Translations under genes and position numbers: made by a program
The notes under the pieces: generated by a model
What the model saw: only the letters and a program-made list of their open reading frames with translations
Database searches by the model: none
What the model was told of the DNA's origin: nothing
DNA from: VAZQ01 sp035293945
GTDB taxonomy: Bacteria > Pseudomonadota > Alphaproteobacteria > Rhizobiales > Xanthobacteraceae
Direction of reading: 5' to 3'
Assembly (NCBI GenBank): GCA_035293945.1
Contig: DATGLV010000024.1
Coordinates: forward strand, 1 to 64,000
Length of the DNA stretch: 64,000 nt
Part shown: one piece after another, positions 1 to 8,209 of the stretch
Numbering within the stretch: position 1 is the stretch's first letter
Layout: every line of letters starts with the position of its first letter

Positions 1-593
1 AAATCAATCGCCTGCCGCCATCCTGCCATGGCAAAACTCCTCGTCTCGTCAATCACAGACGAGGAATCCACCAAGATTCTTCCGGTTCCATCCGGCTTCG
101 CTTACCAAGAGAATCCGGATTCATGGAATCGGTCGTCTAGCGCATGTTCCGATCGAAAAGACTCACTCCAGTCGTCCCCCGCGGGCATTAGCCCGTCGAA
201 GACGGGCGTAAGACGCCCTGATGACCCGCGGGTCCATCTTTTTCGCAAGAAGATGGATTGCCGGGTCAAGCCGGTCAAGCCGGTCAAGCCCGGCAATGAC
301 GCTGAAGTGGATCAATTCGACCGGGAACCGCCTTAGGCGCGCCGTTCGGCGACTCCGTTCCGTCAGGTCGCAGCGGCAGCACCATTGCGATTCATCGTCC
401 GCATTCCCCCCGCGCGCAAGCCGGTGATTTTCGCGACGGCTGGATGGTATCCATCGACCGTTGCGCGTGCTCCGAATTTGGACTTTTCCCTGGCAACCAA
501 GAGATTCCATATCTTCGCTCCGCTTCCGCCATTTTTTTGTCCCGCCGCGCGGCGGATGTTTGCCGGTACGGTTTTCGCGATGGGGGAAGGGTC
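1..593. other. Non-coding leader region with dispersed repeat
   Basis: No convincing gene lies here; the short open frames look like chance. A small inverted repeat (arms 38-45 and 58-65) is not followed by a T-run. Positions 142-335 are copy 1 of the window's dispersed hairpin repeat. Positions 340-593 are the probable promoter and leader of the first ParA-like gene, with a purine-rich ribosome binding site (GGGGGAAGG) ending just before the ATG at 594. Confidence 0.6.
142..335 (+). repeat. Dispersed multi-hairpin repeat, copy 1
   Basis: About 194 bp, starting with GCATGTTCCGATCGAAAAG and ending in GGGAACCGCCTTA. It holds nested inverted repeats: CCCGCGGG at 178-185 and 225-232 enclosing GCCCGTC-gaa-GACGGGC at 191-207, then CATCTT/AAGATG at 235-255. 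A micro-repeat of GGTCAAGCC units follows, longer here than in the other copies. The other copies start near 21311, 47701 (inverted) and 54504. There is no reading frame conserved between copies, so it looks like a non-coding REP-type or miniature element. Confidence 0.9.
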
Positions 594-1379
594 ATGGCTA
601 AGCCTGCAGTGGTATTGATCGGCGCCGACAAGGGCGGGGTCGGCAAGACAACGGTCGCGCGCACTCTGCTCGACTATTTCGCGGCTCATCAAATCGAGGT
701 GCGCGCCTTCGACACCGAAGTGCCGAGGGGCACGCTCAAGCGCTTTCATCCCGAGCGCACCGAGGTCGTCGATATCAATCTGGTGCCTGACCAGATGAAG
801 ATCTTCGACACGCTGCAGGACGGCGACGCTTCCGTCACCTTGATCGATGTTCGCGCCGGCCTGATGTCACCGACCCTCAAGGCGTTACGCGACATCGGCT
901 TCATTGAGGCGGCCAAGAAAGGCCAGCTCACCTTTGCGGTGTTCCATATTCTGGGCCCCTCCATCGCTTCGCTGGACGAGATCGCGGAGACCGCCGCCTA
1001 TCTCGGCGATGCCAAGTATTTCATGGTGAAGAACTTCATCAATAACACCCATTTCTTCGAGTGGGACGAGGCGACCCACAGCGCCTATTTCAACCGGATC
1101 AAGGATGCGGTGGAGATCAAGATCCCCAAGCTCAGCGAGATGGCGACCGAGCAGGTCGAGCTCGCTTCGGTGCCGTTCGTGACTTTCATCGCCAACAAGA
1201 AGCGCAACGGAGAGCCGGCTGCCAACTCATTTGTGCTGCGCGGCTATGTGCGGCATTGGCTCGGAAATATCTGGGCCGAATACGACCGCATCGGGGTGAC
1301 GCAGATCGTGCGGCCGAAGGAGGCGGAAGAGCCGGTGGCAAGGCCGCGTCCGGTGATGCGCATCGCCGAAGCCTCCTGA
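594..1379 (+). CDS. ParA/CobQ-like P-loop ATPase, first of a tandem pair
   Basis: This 261-residue soluble protein opens with a deviant Walker A box (GADKGGVGKTTVARTL, about residues 8-23), which carries the extra lysine typical of the ParA/MinD/Soj superfamily. The stretch after it (FDTEVPRGTLKRF) sits where ParA proteins bind Mg and switch nucleotide state, but the rest does not match chromosome-partitioning ParA well, and no parB or parS is adjacent. ATG 594 is preferred over an upstream in-frame start because a strong purine-rich ribosome binding site precedes it and the P-loop then sits near the N-terminus. A related protein starts 24 bp downstream, so the two are probably co-transcribed. 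Family assignment is firm; the cargo or partner is unknown. Confidence 0.85.
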   Translation: MAKPAVVLIGADKGGVGKTTVARTLLDYFAAHQIEVRAFDTEVPRGTLKRFHPERTEVVDINLVPDQMKIFDTLQDGDASVTLIDVRAGLMSPTLKALRDIGFIEAAKKGQLTFAVFHILGPSIASLDEIAETAAYLGDAKYFMVKNFINNTHFFEWDEATHSAYFNRIKDAVEIKIPKLSEMATEQVELASVPFVTFIANKKRNGEPAANSFVLRGYVRHWLGNIWAEYDRIGVTQIVRPKEAEEPVARPRPVMRIAEAS

Positions 1380-1403
1380 GCAAGGAGCCTGGCCGGTGCG
1401 GCC

Positions 1404-2192
1404 GTGCCGATCTCGTCCCTGAAGACGTCTGCGGAGGCCGGTCCGGTGCGGCCGGTCGAGACCAATGGCGGTGCGTCCCGCCGCATCACTCCGCTCTATG
1501 TCGTCTGCTCGCCTCAGCGCGGGGTCGGCAAGACCCTGCTGGCACGCTTGTTGAGCGAATTCTATTTGATGGATGGGCGGCAGCTGGCGGCCTTCGATCT
1601 CGCGGACGAAGAGCCCCAATTGGCGGATTTCCTGCCCGCCTGCACTCGCATCATCGATATCGATGATGCGAGCGGGCAAATGGCCTTGTTCGATCGCATT
1701 CTTGCCGATGGCGAGAGCGTCAAGGTGATCGATGTCAGCCGACGCAAGTTCAAGGATTTCTTCACCATCGCCGACCGGATCGGCTTCTTCGAAGAGGCTC
1801 GTGCGCAAGCAATCGAGCCGTTGATCCTGTTCGTGATCGATTCGGGCCCGAAGTCGGTCAATGCTTACGCGATCCTGCGCCGCTGGGTCGCCGCGGCATC
1901 GCTGCTGCCGGTGCGAAATCATCTGGTCGCGCGCGGCATCCCCTGGTCGGAGCAGTTCCGCAACCGCAGCGCCGTGCCGGTGTCGCTCGATATTCCGCTC
2001 TTGAGCGGTGCGCTGAGGCCCCTGATCGAGCAGCCCGCCTTCTCTTTCGGCAAGTTCTGGGCGGCGCCGCCGACGACGCTCCCGCCGCGCCTCGATGACG
2101 AATTGCGGGCCTGGATCAAACGCGTCTTCGTGCAATTTCGTGAGATCGAGCTCTGGCTCATGTGTGAGGAGATATTGTCGGTGCTGAAATAG
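1404..2192 (+). CDS. Divergent ParA-like P-loop protein, second of the pair
   Basis: This 262-residue protein has a GTG start. It resembles its upstream neighbour in layout: a P-loop near residue 35 (PQRGVGKTLLARLL), a shared IIDIDD / VVDINL-type segment, then an alpha/beta domain ending in a helical tail. The Walker A keeps GKT, but the signature lysine of the deviant ParA motif (first K of KGGVGKT) is replaced by glutamine/arginine. Partner-activated hydrolysis or dimerisation may therefore be altered. The start is uncertain: AAGGAG at 1382-1387 lies rather far from GTG 1404. It is probably a divergent paralogue working with the first protein, perhaps as a heterodimer; that last point is inference. 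Confidence 0.75.
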   Translation: MPISSLKTSAEAGPVRPVETNGGASRRITPLYVVCSPQRGVGKTLLARLLSEFYLMDGRQLAAFDLADEEPQLADFLPACTRIIDIDDASGQMALFDRILADGESVKVIDVSRRKFKDFFTIADRIGFFEEARAQAIEPLILFVIDSGPKSVNAYAILRRWVAAASLLPVRNHLVARGIPWSEQFRNRSAVPVSLDIPLLSGALRPLIEQPAFSFGKFWAAPPTTLPPRLDDELRAWIKRVFVQFREIELWLMCEEILSVLK

Positions 2193-2527
2193 GTTTCCGG
2201 ACCGCGTTTGCTCGTGCGGGCTTAACGTCCGGCAACGACCGCGGGTTAATGGTGCATGTCACATTTGTGACGCATCTGGTGAATCGCACATTAAGTGCCA
2301 CGGTTACGGATGCGTCAGCAAAAACGGGCGATGTGAAAGAAGTGCCGTGTTTATGCGGGTTTCGGCATTACACAGCCTCACCAAACAATTAAATCGCGCT
2401 TAGGTCTCATTTTACCATCCCACCAGAAGCGGCTGTCGGCGCAACAAACTGATTCAAATTTTCATGAAATGGTCTCAGCCGTCAAATGGCGGCGAAGCAA
2501 TGCCGGCCATCACAATGGGGATGTATC
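2193..2527. other. Promoter region of the pilus operon
   Basis: This 335-bp non-coding stretch is more AT-rich towards its right end and separates the ParA-like pair from the pilus operon. It contains the palindrome at 2258-2271 and AT-rich stretches around 2380-2470. No T-tailed terminator was found for the upstream genes. Confidence 0.55.
2258..2271. promoter_or_regulatory. Palindromic operator-like site GTCACA-TT-TGTGAC
   Basis: A perfect inverted repeat, GTCACATTTGTGAC, lies about 260 bp upstream of the first pilus gene. The half-site resembles the TGTGA/TCACA elements used by CRP/FNR-type regulators, but the orientation and 2-bp spacing differ from a classic CRP site. It is a candidate operator only; the regulator is unknown. 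Confidence 0.35.
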
Positions 2528-3043
2528 ATGAGAGTGATGACAGGACTCGGGCTGCTGGCTGGCTTTGCGTGTCTCGCCGGGCCGGCCGTTGCGACGACCA
2601 CGCAGTCGAACTTTGCGGTCAACCTGACTATTCAGGCCCAGTGCGTGATCAACAACACTGCGGCCTTGAACTTCGGCACGGCTGGTGTGCTGGGCGGTTC
2701 CGGCGGAACGACCAATACGGACGCCTCGACCTCGATCACGGTCCAGTGCACCAATACTACACCGTTCAACATCGGCTTGGATGCGGGCACGACAACGGGC
2801 GCAAGCACCACCACGCGCAAGCTGCTCAACCAGGCGCAAGGATCGACTGCCACCGTGAACTACACGCTCTGGCAGGACAGCGGTCACGGCACCAACTGGG
2901 GCAACCAGGTTGGAACGGACACGGTGAGCAGCACCGGCACCGGCGCGCCGGTGGTATTCAACGTCTACGGACGCATCCCACCGCAGACGACACCCGCGCC
3001 GGGTACGTACGCGGATCTCATCACCGTGACCGTCACATATTGA
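2528..3043 (+). CDS. Spore coat U domain pilin (Csu-type major subunit)
   Basis: This 171-residue secreted protein has an N-terminal signal peptide (about residues 1-23, ending AVA) and a single spore-coat-U (SCPU) domain. The domain includes two cysteines suited to a disulfide, the LNFGTAGVL motif and a C-terminal beta strand ending TVTVTY. SCPU domains form the pilins of archaic chaperone-usher pili such as Acinetobacter CsuA/B. ATG 2528 is chosen because it starts the signal peptide and follows a GGGG ribosome binding site; the longer frame from 2486 adds a non-signal stretch. It is first in an operon with a chaperone, usher and two-domain tip protein, so it is the likely shaft subunit. 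Confidence 0.88.
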   Translation: MRVMTGLGLLAGFACLAGPAVATTTQSNFAVNLTIQAQCVINNTAALNFGTAGVLGGSGGTTNTDASTSITVQCTNTTPFNIGLDAGTTTGASTTTRKLLNQAQGSTATVNYTLWQDSGHGTNWGNQVGTDTVSSTGTGAPVVFNVYGRIPPQTTPAPGTYADLITVTVTY

Positions 3044-3060
3044 TGCGAGGAGCAGGCGCA

Positions 3061-3774
3061 ATGTCGATCAAATCCCTTCTGGTCAGGGCAGTCCTGGCCG
3101 CATTGTTTGCGTCGCCGTGCGCCCTGCTGCACGCCGGTTCTCTGCAAGTCGCTCCGGTGCTGGTCGAGGTGCCGGCACCGGGCGCGGCCTCGACGCTCAA
3201 GCTGCTCAATGAGGGAACCAAGCCGATCAATGCCCAGATCCGCATCTTTCGCTGGACGCAGGTCAATGGCGCGGATGTGTTGACCCCGACCGACGACGTC
3301 GCGGCGAGCCCGCCCGCCGCGTCGCTCAGGCCGGGCACCGACTATACGGTGCGAATCGTGCGCACGACCAAGGAACCCGTGACCCGGGAGGAAGCCTACC
3401 GACTGCTCGTCGACGAGCTGCCAGAGCCGGCGCAGGCCGGGGCTGCGACAGTCAACATCGACCTGCGCTACTCGATCCCGGTGTTCTTCACCACGCCAGG
3501 AGCCCCGTCGAAGCTGAGCTTCGATCTTCAGCGCGGCGCCAAGCCGGCGATCACGGTCAGCAATGCGGGCGACCGTCGCGTCCGTCTGGCCAAGCTCAGA
3601 TTCGTCGATGGCCGGGGATTGGTCGCCAGTTTCGGCGACGGACTGGCCGGTTACGTGCTCGGTCACTCCAGTCGGAATTTCGATGTGCCGGCGAGTGCCA
3701 AAGGCTTTGGGATGGGCGGAATTGCGTCGATGTCGGCGCAGACCGATGCCGGACCGATCGACCTCACGCATTAG
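3061..3774 (+). CDS. Periplasmic pilus chaperone (PapD/CsuC-like)
   Basis: This 237-residue protein begins with a signal peptide (cleavage near HAG, about residue 25). Its N-terminal immunoglobulin-like half has the LQVAPVLVEVPAPG strand and the GTDYTVRIVR stretch, with the TKEPVTREEAYRLLVDELP segment typical of pilus chaperones. A shorter second domain follows. In this family the N-terminal domain holds unfolded pilins by donor-strand complementation and delivers them to the usher. ATG 3061 sits 17 bp after the pilin stop behind GAGGAGCAGG. The frame is open upstream to 2464, but that part only shadows the pilin gene. Confidence 0.9.
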   Translation: MSIKSLLVRAVLAALFASPCALLHAGSLQVAPVLVEVPAPGAASTLKLLNEGTKPINAQIRIFRWTQVNGADVLTPTDDVAASPPAASLRPGTDYTVRIVRTTKEPVTREEAYRLLVDELPEPAQAGAATVNIDLRYSIPVFFTTPGAPSKLSFDLQRGAKPAITVSNAGDRRVRLAKLRFVDGRGLVASFGDGLAGYVLGHSSRNFDVPASAKGFGMGGIASMSAQTDAGPIDLTH

Positions 3775-3798
3775 GCCGACGATGGGCGCTAACGTGAT

Positions 3799-6189
3799 GT
3801 GGCTGACATGCGCTCGCATCCACGCCACAAGTGTGTCCGCAATTTGGTGTCAGCTGCCGCCACGGCGGTTGCCCTGTGGGCGTGGCCGGCACACGCCTCG
3901 GCAATCGACGGCGCCGAGCCGCTGCAGCTCGATATATTGATCAACGGCAGCAAGACCGGATTGCTCGGTTCGTTCTTCAAGCTCCCCAACGGCAAGATCG
4001 CGGCGCGCCGCTCCGAGCTGACCGAGGCCCGGATCAAGGTCCCGGGCTCGGGAGCTCCCGAGGAAATCGTCGTCCTCGATGATCTGTTGGGCGACAAGTA
4101 CAAATACGACGAGCCGTCGCAATCCATCTCGTTCGATCTTACCGACGCGCAGCTTGTGGCGCGGCAGTTCGACGCCATGGCGCCGGCGCCGCGCATTCCG
4201 GTGACCACCTCCTGGGGCTCGGTGCTCAATTATACCTTGTTCGGCTCGGAGACCGACGGCCTCAAGTCGCAGCGGATGGCTTTTAACGGCGGCTCTGCCT
4301 CGCTCGACGCGCGAATGTTCAGCCCCTACGGGATGTTTACGCAGACCGGCATTCTCGGCTCGACCACCACCCGGGATATGACCGCGCTGCGGCTCGAGAG
4401 CGCGTTCACCTATTCGGATCCGGAGTCGCTCGACACCTACCGGGTCGGCGATTCAGTTTCCGGCTCGCTTGCCTGGACCCGTTCGATCAGGTTCGGCGGC
4501 TTCCAGGCGCAGCGTAATTTCGCCCTGCGGTCGGATCTTGTCACAGCGCCGCTGCCCTCCTTCTCCGGCAGCGCGGCGGTCCCCTCGACGCTCGATGTCT
4601 ATCTGAACAATTCCAAGGCCTATACGCAGGAAGTACCGCCCGGTCCCTTCGAGGTGAACAATCTGCCGCTCATTTCCGGGGGTGAGGCCCGGGTCGTGCT
4701 GCGTGACGCTTCAGGGCGCGCCGTCGAGACGACGCTGCCGTTCTATACCTCGCCGCTGCTGCTGAAGGAGGACCTCACCTACTTTTCCGTTGAGACGGGG
4801 TTTCCTCGTGTCAATTACGGCGTCAACTCGAACGACTATGTGGCGAAGGAATTCGCCTCCTTGAGCGTCCGGCATGGCGCTTCCAATTGGCTCACATTGG
4901 AAGGTCACGCGGAGCAGGTCGCAAGCCTCTACAACGGCGGCGCCGGGCTGCTGGCGCGGATCGGCAATTTCGGATTGCTGTCGGCGGCTGTGGCGGGCAG
5001 CTGGTCCAGTGGGCAAGCAGGCGTCGAGTCTTACCTGGCGTTTGAGACGAGGATATGGGGTATCACGCTCGGCGCCAGCAGCACCCGCACCTTCATGAAT
5101 TACAACGATGTGGCTTCGGTGACAGCGCCGGTCATAAGCTCATTTGTCGACGTAAATGTTCCACCGACGTCGTTTGCGGCACCCCCCAAGGCAATCGACC
5201 GATTTACCGTGGGTCTGCGCCTGCCAGACTTTTCCAGTCTCGGTCTCAGTTTCGTGCATCTGCAGCAGGCCTCGAACGAGATTTCGAACGTCCTGAGCGT
5301 CGCCTGGTCGCGCTCCGCCATTTTTCAATCGCAAGTCTTCGTGACCGGTTTTGCCGATATCTCCAACCATCAAAATTACGGGCTCTTCGCCGGCATTTCG
5401 ATTCCCCTGGGGGAAGCGGCTTCGGTCTCCATTGGCGCGACCTCGAGCCGGAGCGGCACGAGCCTGACCACGGACGCGAGCCGGCCGCTGTCATCGGAGC
5501 CGGGCAGCTACGGCTGGCGCGTGCGCGACAGCGAAGGCGCGGTGGTCGACCGATCGGCTGCCGGGTCGTACCGTTCGTCGGTGGGAACCGTTCAAGCCGG
5601 GATCGAGCAGATGCAGGGCAACGGCATCCAAGGCACCGCGCAGGTCGATGGCGCGATCGCCTCCATCGGCGGCGGGTTCTTCGCCACCAATCGTATCGAC
5701 GACTCCTTCGCGGTCGTCGATACCGGGGCCGCTGGCGTTCCGGTGCTGTATGAGAACCGACCCTTCGGCGAAACCAACGCCAGCGGCCAGCTCTTGGTGC
5801 CGAACCTGCGCTCATACGGCAGCAACAAGATCTCCATCGATCCCAAGAATCTCGGAGTCAATGACGAGATTGAAACCACCGAGAGCGTGGTCGCGCCCGC
5901 CCAAGGCAGCGGAGTGCTGGTCAAATTCAAGACCAAGACCGACCTGCAGGAAGCGGTGGTGATCCTGACGGGTGCCGACGGCAAGCCGCTCGCGGTCGGC
6001 TCCAAGGGCAAGCTCGACGGCTCCGATTCGGAATTCATTGTGGGCTATGACGGCCGCGCCTTTGTGCAGGACCTCAAGGATGCTAATACCGTCACGGTGA
6101 GCCTGGAGAAGGGCGAGTGCCACGCATCGTTCGATTACACGTCGGCTTCGGATCATCAGGTGGTGATCGGTCCGGTAGCCTGCCGGTGA
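3799..6189 (+). CDS. Outer-membrane fimbrial usher (FimD/CsuD-like)
   Basis: This 796-residue protein is within the usual 750-850 range for ushers. It has an N-terminal signal peptide ending HASA, then an N-terminal chaperone-binding domain, a long beta-barrel region and C-terminal domains (for example VPVLYENRPFGETNASGQLL, a typical usher C-terminal beta-sandwich). The usher forms the outer-membrane pore where pilins are polymerised and exported. GTG 3799 and ATG 3808 are both possible starts, the latter giving 793 residues. It lies 24 bp after the chaperone and is followed at once by the two-domain SCPU protein, so the operon is complete. Confidence 0.93.
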   Translation: MADMRSHPRHKCVRNLVSAAATAVALWAWPAHASAIDGAEPLQLDILINGSKTGLLGSFFKLPNGKIAARRSELTEARIKVPGSGAPEEIVVLDDLLGDKYKYDEPSQSISFDLTDAQLVARQFDAMAPAPRIPVTTSWGSVLNYTLFGSETDGLKSQRMAFNGGSASLDARMFSPYGMFTQTGILGSTTTRDMTALRLESAFTYSDPESLDTYRVGDSVSGSLAWTRSIRFGGFQAQRNFALRSDLVTAPLPSFSGSAAVPSTLDVYLNNSKAYTQEVPPGPFEVNNLPLISGGEARVVLRDASGRAVETTLPFYTSPLLLKEDLTYFSVETGFPRVNYGVNSNDYVAKEFASLSVRHGASNWLTLEGHAEQVASLYNGGAGLLARIGNFGLLSAAVAGSWSSGQAGVESYLAFETRIWGITLGASSTRTFMNYNDVASVTAPVISSFVDVNVPPTSFAAPPKAIDRFTVGLRLPDFSSLGLSFVHLQQASNEISNVLSVAWSRSAIFQSQVFVTGFADISNHQNYGLFAGISIPLGEAASVSIGATSSRSGTSLTTDASRPLSSEPGSYGWRVRDSEGAVVDRSAAGSYRSSVGTVQAGIEQMQGNGIQGTAQVDGAIASIGGGFFATNRIDDSFAVVDTGAAGVPVLYENRPFGETNASGQLLVPNLRSYGSNKISIDPKNLGVNDEIETTESVVAPAQGSGVLVKFKTKTDLQEAVVILTGADGKPLAVGSKGKLDGSDSEFIVGYDGRAFVQDLKDANTVTVSLEKGECHASFDYTSASDHQVVIGPVACR

Positions 6190-6199
6190 GGCCGCAGTG

Positions 6200-7162
6200 A
6201 TGGCCGTGCGGGCGATCGCCGCATGGCTCGCCGTCGCCTGCGCGCTTGCCGCTTCCCCGGCCGCGGCGCAAAGCTGCAACTTCAGCATTTCGGCCCTCAA
6301 TTTCGGCAGCATCAACCTTGCCGCCAATACGACTTTCACATCGTCCGCGACGTTTTCGGCGAGCTGCAACGGGACTCCCAACGCGACCGTGCGCCTCTGT
6401 CCGAACATCGATGCGGGCTCGGGCGGCTCGACCACCGGCAGCCCGCGATTTCTTGTGAACGGTGCGACGCAGCTCAACTTCAACCTCTACCAGGACGGCG
6501 CCTATTCCGCGGTCTGGGGCTCCAATCTGTGGGGCTTCGCCGGCTCCTATCCGTCGCCCACGATCGATGTCCCGCTCAACAGCAGCGGCGTCGGCAACGT
6601 CTCGCAGACCATCTATGGGCAAATCTGGTCCGGGCAGCCGACGCTCCCGGCGGGCCTTTATGCTTCATCGTTTTCCGGCTCACAGGCCTCGGTCGCTTAC
6701 GCGTATTCGACCTCCGGGACCTGCGCGGTCATCGGCAACAGCCTTGCCACCAATGCGCCGTTCACGGTCAGCGCGACCAACGCCACGATTTGTTCGGTGA
6801 GCGCGGCGACGCTCAATTTCGGGACGGCTGGCGTTCTGCGCGCGAACCTCGACGCGACCACGTCGATCAGCGTCACTTGCACCAATCAGGCACCCTATAC
6901 GGTCGCGCTTGATGGGGGGGTGAGCGGGGCGACCGACCCCACCCAACGCAAGATGACGTATGGCGGCGCTTCAGTCACCTATGGTCTCTATCAGGATGCC
7001 AATCATACGATGCCGTGGGGAAATTCTGCGGGCGTGAATACAGTGGCCCAGACCGGTACCGGCCTCGCACAGAGCTTCACGGTCTATGGTCGTGTGCCGC
7101 CACAGAATACGCCCAGTCCCGGCACCTATTCGGACACGGTGGTGCTGACCGTCAGCTATTGA
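6200..7162 (+). CDS. Two-domain SCPU pilus tip protein (CsuE-like)
   Basis: This 320-residue secreted protein has a signal peptide ending AAAQS (about residue 24) and two consecutive SCPU domains: one beginning near CNFSISALNFGSI and a second at ICSVSAATLNFGTAGVL. The second domain closely matches the single-domain pilin at 2528, including the VYGR(I/V)PPQ(T/N)TP signature and a TY/SY ending. In Csu pili the two-domain subunit CsuE caps the fibre and binds hydrophobic surfaces. Its place after the usher fits that role. GTG 6197 immediately precedes ATG 6200; the ATG is used here. The first-domain loops are glycine/serine-rich and could form the binding tip, which is inference. Confidence 0.87.
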   Translation: MAVRAIAAWLAVACALAASPAAAQSCNFSISALNFGSINLAANTTFTSSATFSASCNGTPNATVRLCPNIDAGSGGSTTGSPRFLVNGATQLNFNLYQDGAYSAVWGSNLWGFAGSYPSPTIDVPLNSSGVGNVSQTIYGQIWSGQPTLPAGLYASSFSGSQASVAYAYSTSGTCAVIGNSLATNAPFTVSATNATICSVSAATLNFGTAGVLRANLDATTSISVTCTNQAPYTVALDGGVSGATDPTQRKMTYGGASVTYGLYQDANHTMPWGNSAGVNTVAQTGTGLAQSFTVYGRVPPQNTPSPGTYSDTVVLTVSY

Positions 7163-7206
7163 ACGCCGCGCACGCTTCATTGGCATACGACAGCACGGCG
7201 GATGCA

Positions 7207-7881
7207 ATGACATTCTTCGAAGCCTCGACCTGGGTAGTCCCCGTCATCGTCGCCATCACATTCCACGAGGCGGCGCACGGCTTCGTCGCGCGCATCTGTG
7301 GTGACTTGACTGCTTGGCGGCTCGGCCGCGTCACCCTCAATCCACTCAAGCATATCGATCCGTTCGGCACGCTGCTCTTGCCAGGGCTGCTCTTGCTTCT
7401 GCGCTCGCCGTTCCTGTTCGGCTATGCCAAGCCGGTCCCGGTGAATTTCAGCGCACTACGGAATCCGCGTCGCGACATGGTGCTCGTCGCCTTGGCCGGG
7501 CCGATCATGAACCTCGCCCTGGCTATGCTCGCCGCATTGGCGTTCCATCTTGTCGTCGACCTGCCGAGCCCGAGCCAGCAATGGGTGGCGCGGAGCCTGG
7601 AGAACGCGCTCGTCCTCAACGTGGTGCTCGCGGCATTCAACATGCTGCCGCTGCCGCCGCTTGACGGCGGGCGAGTGCTGGTCGGTGTGTTGCCGAAGGC
7701 GCTCGCTGCACCGCTCGCTGCGCTGGAGCCGTTCGGGATGCTGATCCTGGTTGCGATCCTGTTCCTGGTGCCGCTGCTCGGGGTGCAGCTGGGTGTCGAT
7801 CTCAGCATCGTGGGCCGCCTGGTCGCCACGGTCACCGACGCCATGATCGACGCCATCCTGCGCCTGACCGGTAACACGTGA
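7207..7881 (+). CDS. Site-2 protease family (M50) membrane metallopeptidase
   Basis: This 224-residue integral membrane protein carries the M50 zinc motif HEAAH (about residues 20-24) in its first membrane segment and the second metal-ligand motif LPLPPLDGGRVLVG later. Both catalytic signatures of site-2 proteases are therefore intact. It has five to six hydrophobic helices and no PDZ domain, like the minimal Rhizobiales SREBP-type zinc proteases. ATG 7207 starts just before the first helix; an upstream in-frame extension reads through the pilus tip gene and is rejected. It lies 44 bp downstream of the pilus operon. Substrate unknown; cleavage of an anti-sigma factor or membrane protein is typical of the family. 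Confidence 0.9.
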   Translation: MTFFEASTWVVPVIVAITFHEAAHGFVARICGDLTAWRLGRVTLNPLKHIDPFGTLLLPGLLLLLRSPFLFGYAKPVPVNFSALRNPRRDMVLVALAGPIMNLALAMLAALAFHLVVDLPSPSQQWVARSLENALVLNVVLAAFNMLPLPPLDGGRVLVGVLPKALAAPLAALEPFGMLILVAILFLVPLLGVQLGVDLSIVGRLVATVTDAMIDAILRLTGNT

Positions 7882-7996
7882 CCCGGCAGTCCCGGCATGA
7901 ATCCCCGGACGGGGTAAGAGAGCGTTAACCTTGCGGCGCTCTATTCCGGTTGAGCCGGCGATTGCGTCGTCGGAAGGGGCTGCGGGGGAATGCGAA

Positions 7997-8182
7997 ATGG
8001 GACTGGTGGTGAAGTTTCCCGGTGTCCGGCGCCGTAAGCGCCGCGGGAAATCGCCGGCGCGGAAGACCGGCTCGGCGACCGTCATCATCCTTCCTGTTGT
8101 AAGAATTGAGCGTAATGCCGATCAGCCCTTCGAGCCGGAGCCGCTGCACGCGACCGGGCGACGCCGCCGACCGCGCGCATAA
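7997..8182 (+). CDS. Small basic protein of unknown function
   Basis: A 61-residue open frame starts at ATG 7997, about 8 nt after a GGGGG tract. The product is strongly basic, with arginine/lysine clusters at both ends (VRRRKRRGKSPARK and GRRRRPRA) around a short hydrophobic strand (ATVIILPVV). It could be a nucleic-acid- or membrane-associated small protein. A TTG start at 7931 would add 22 residues. It ends 27 bp before the following lipoprotein gene. Support is limited to the ribosome binding site, spacing and open frame, so it may not be real. Confidence 0.4.
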   Translation: MGLVVKFPGVRRRKRRGKSPARKTGSATVIILPVVRIERNADQPFEPEPLHATGRRRRPRA

Positions 8183-8209
8183 TTCCGCTTGCCGATTCGG
8201 ACGGGCGAG

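Noticed and set aside
142..335. Dispersed repeat as a rho-independent terminator
   Set aside because: Strong hairpins but no T-run after them, and copies sit between genes of every relative orientation, including upstream of a start codon.
7015..7206. Upstream in-frame extension of the M50 protease
   Set aside because: It overlaps the pilus tip gene in another frame; the real start at 7207 begins the first membrane helix.
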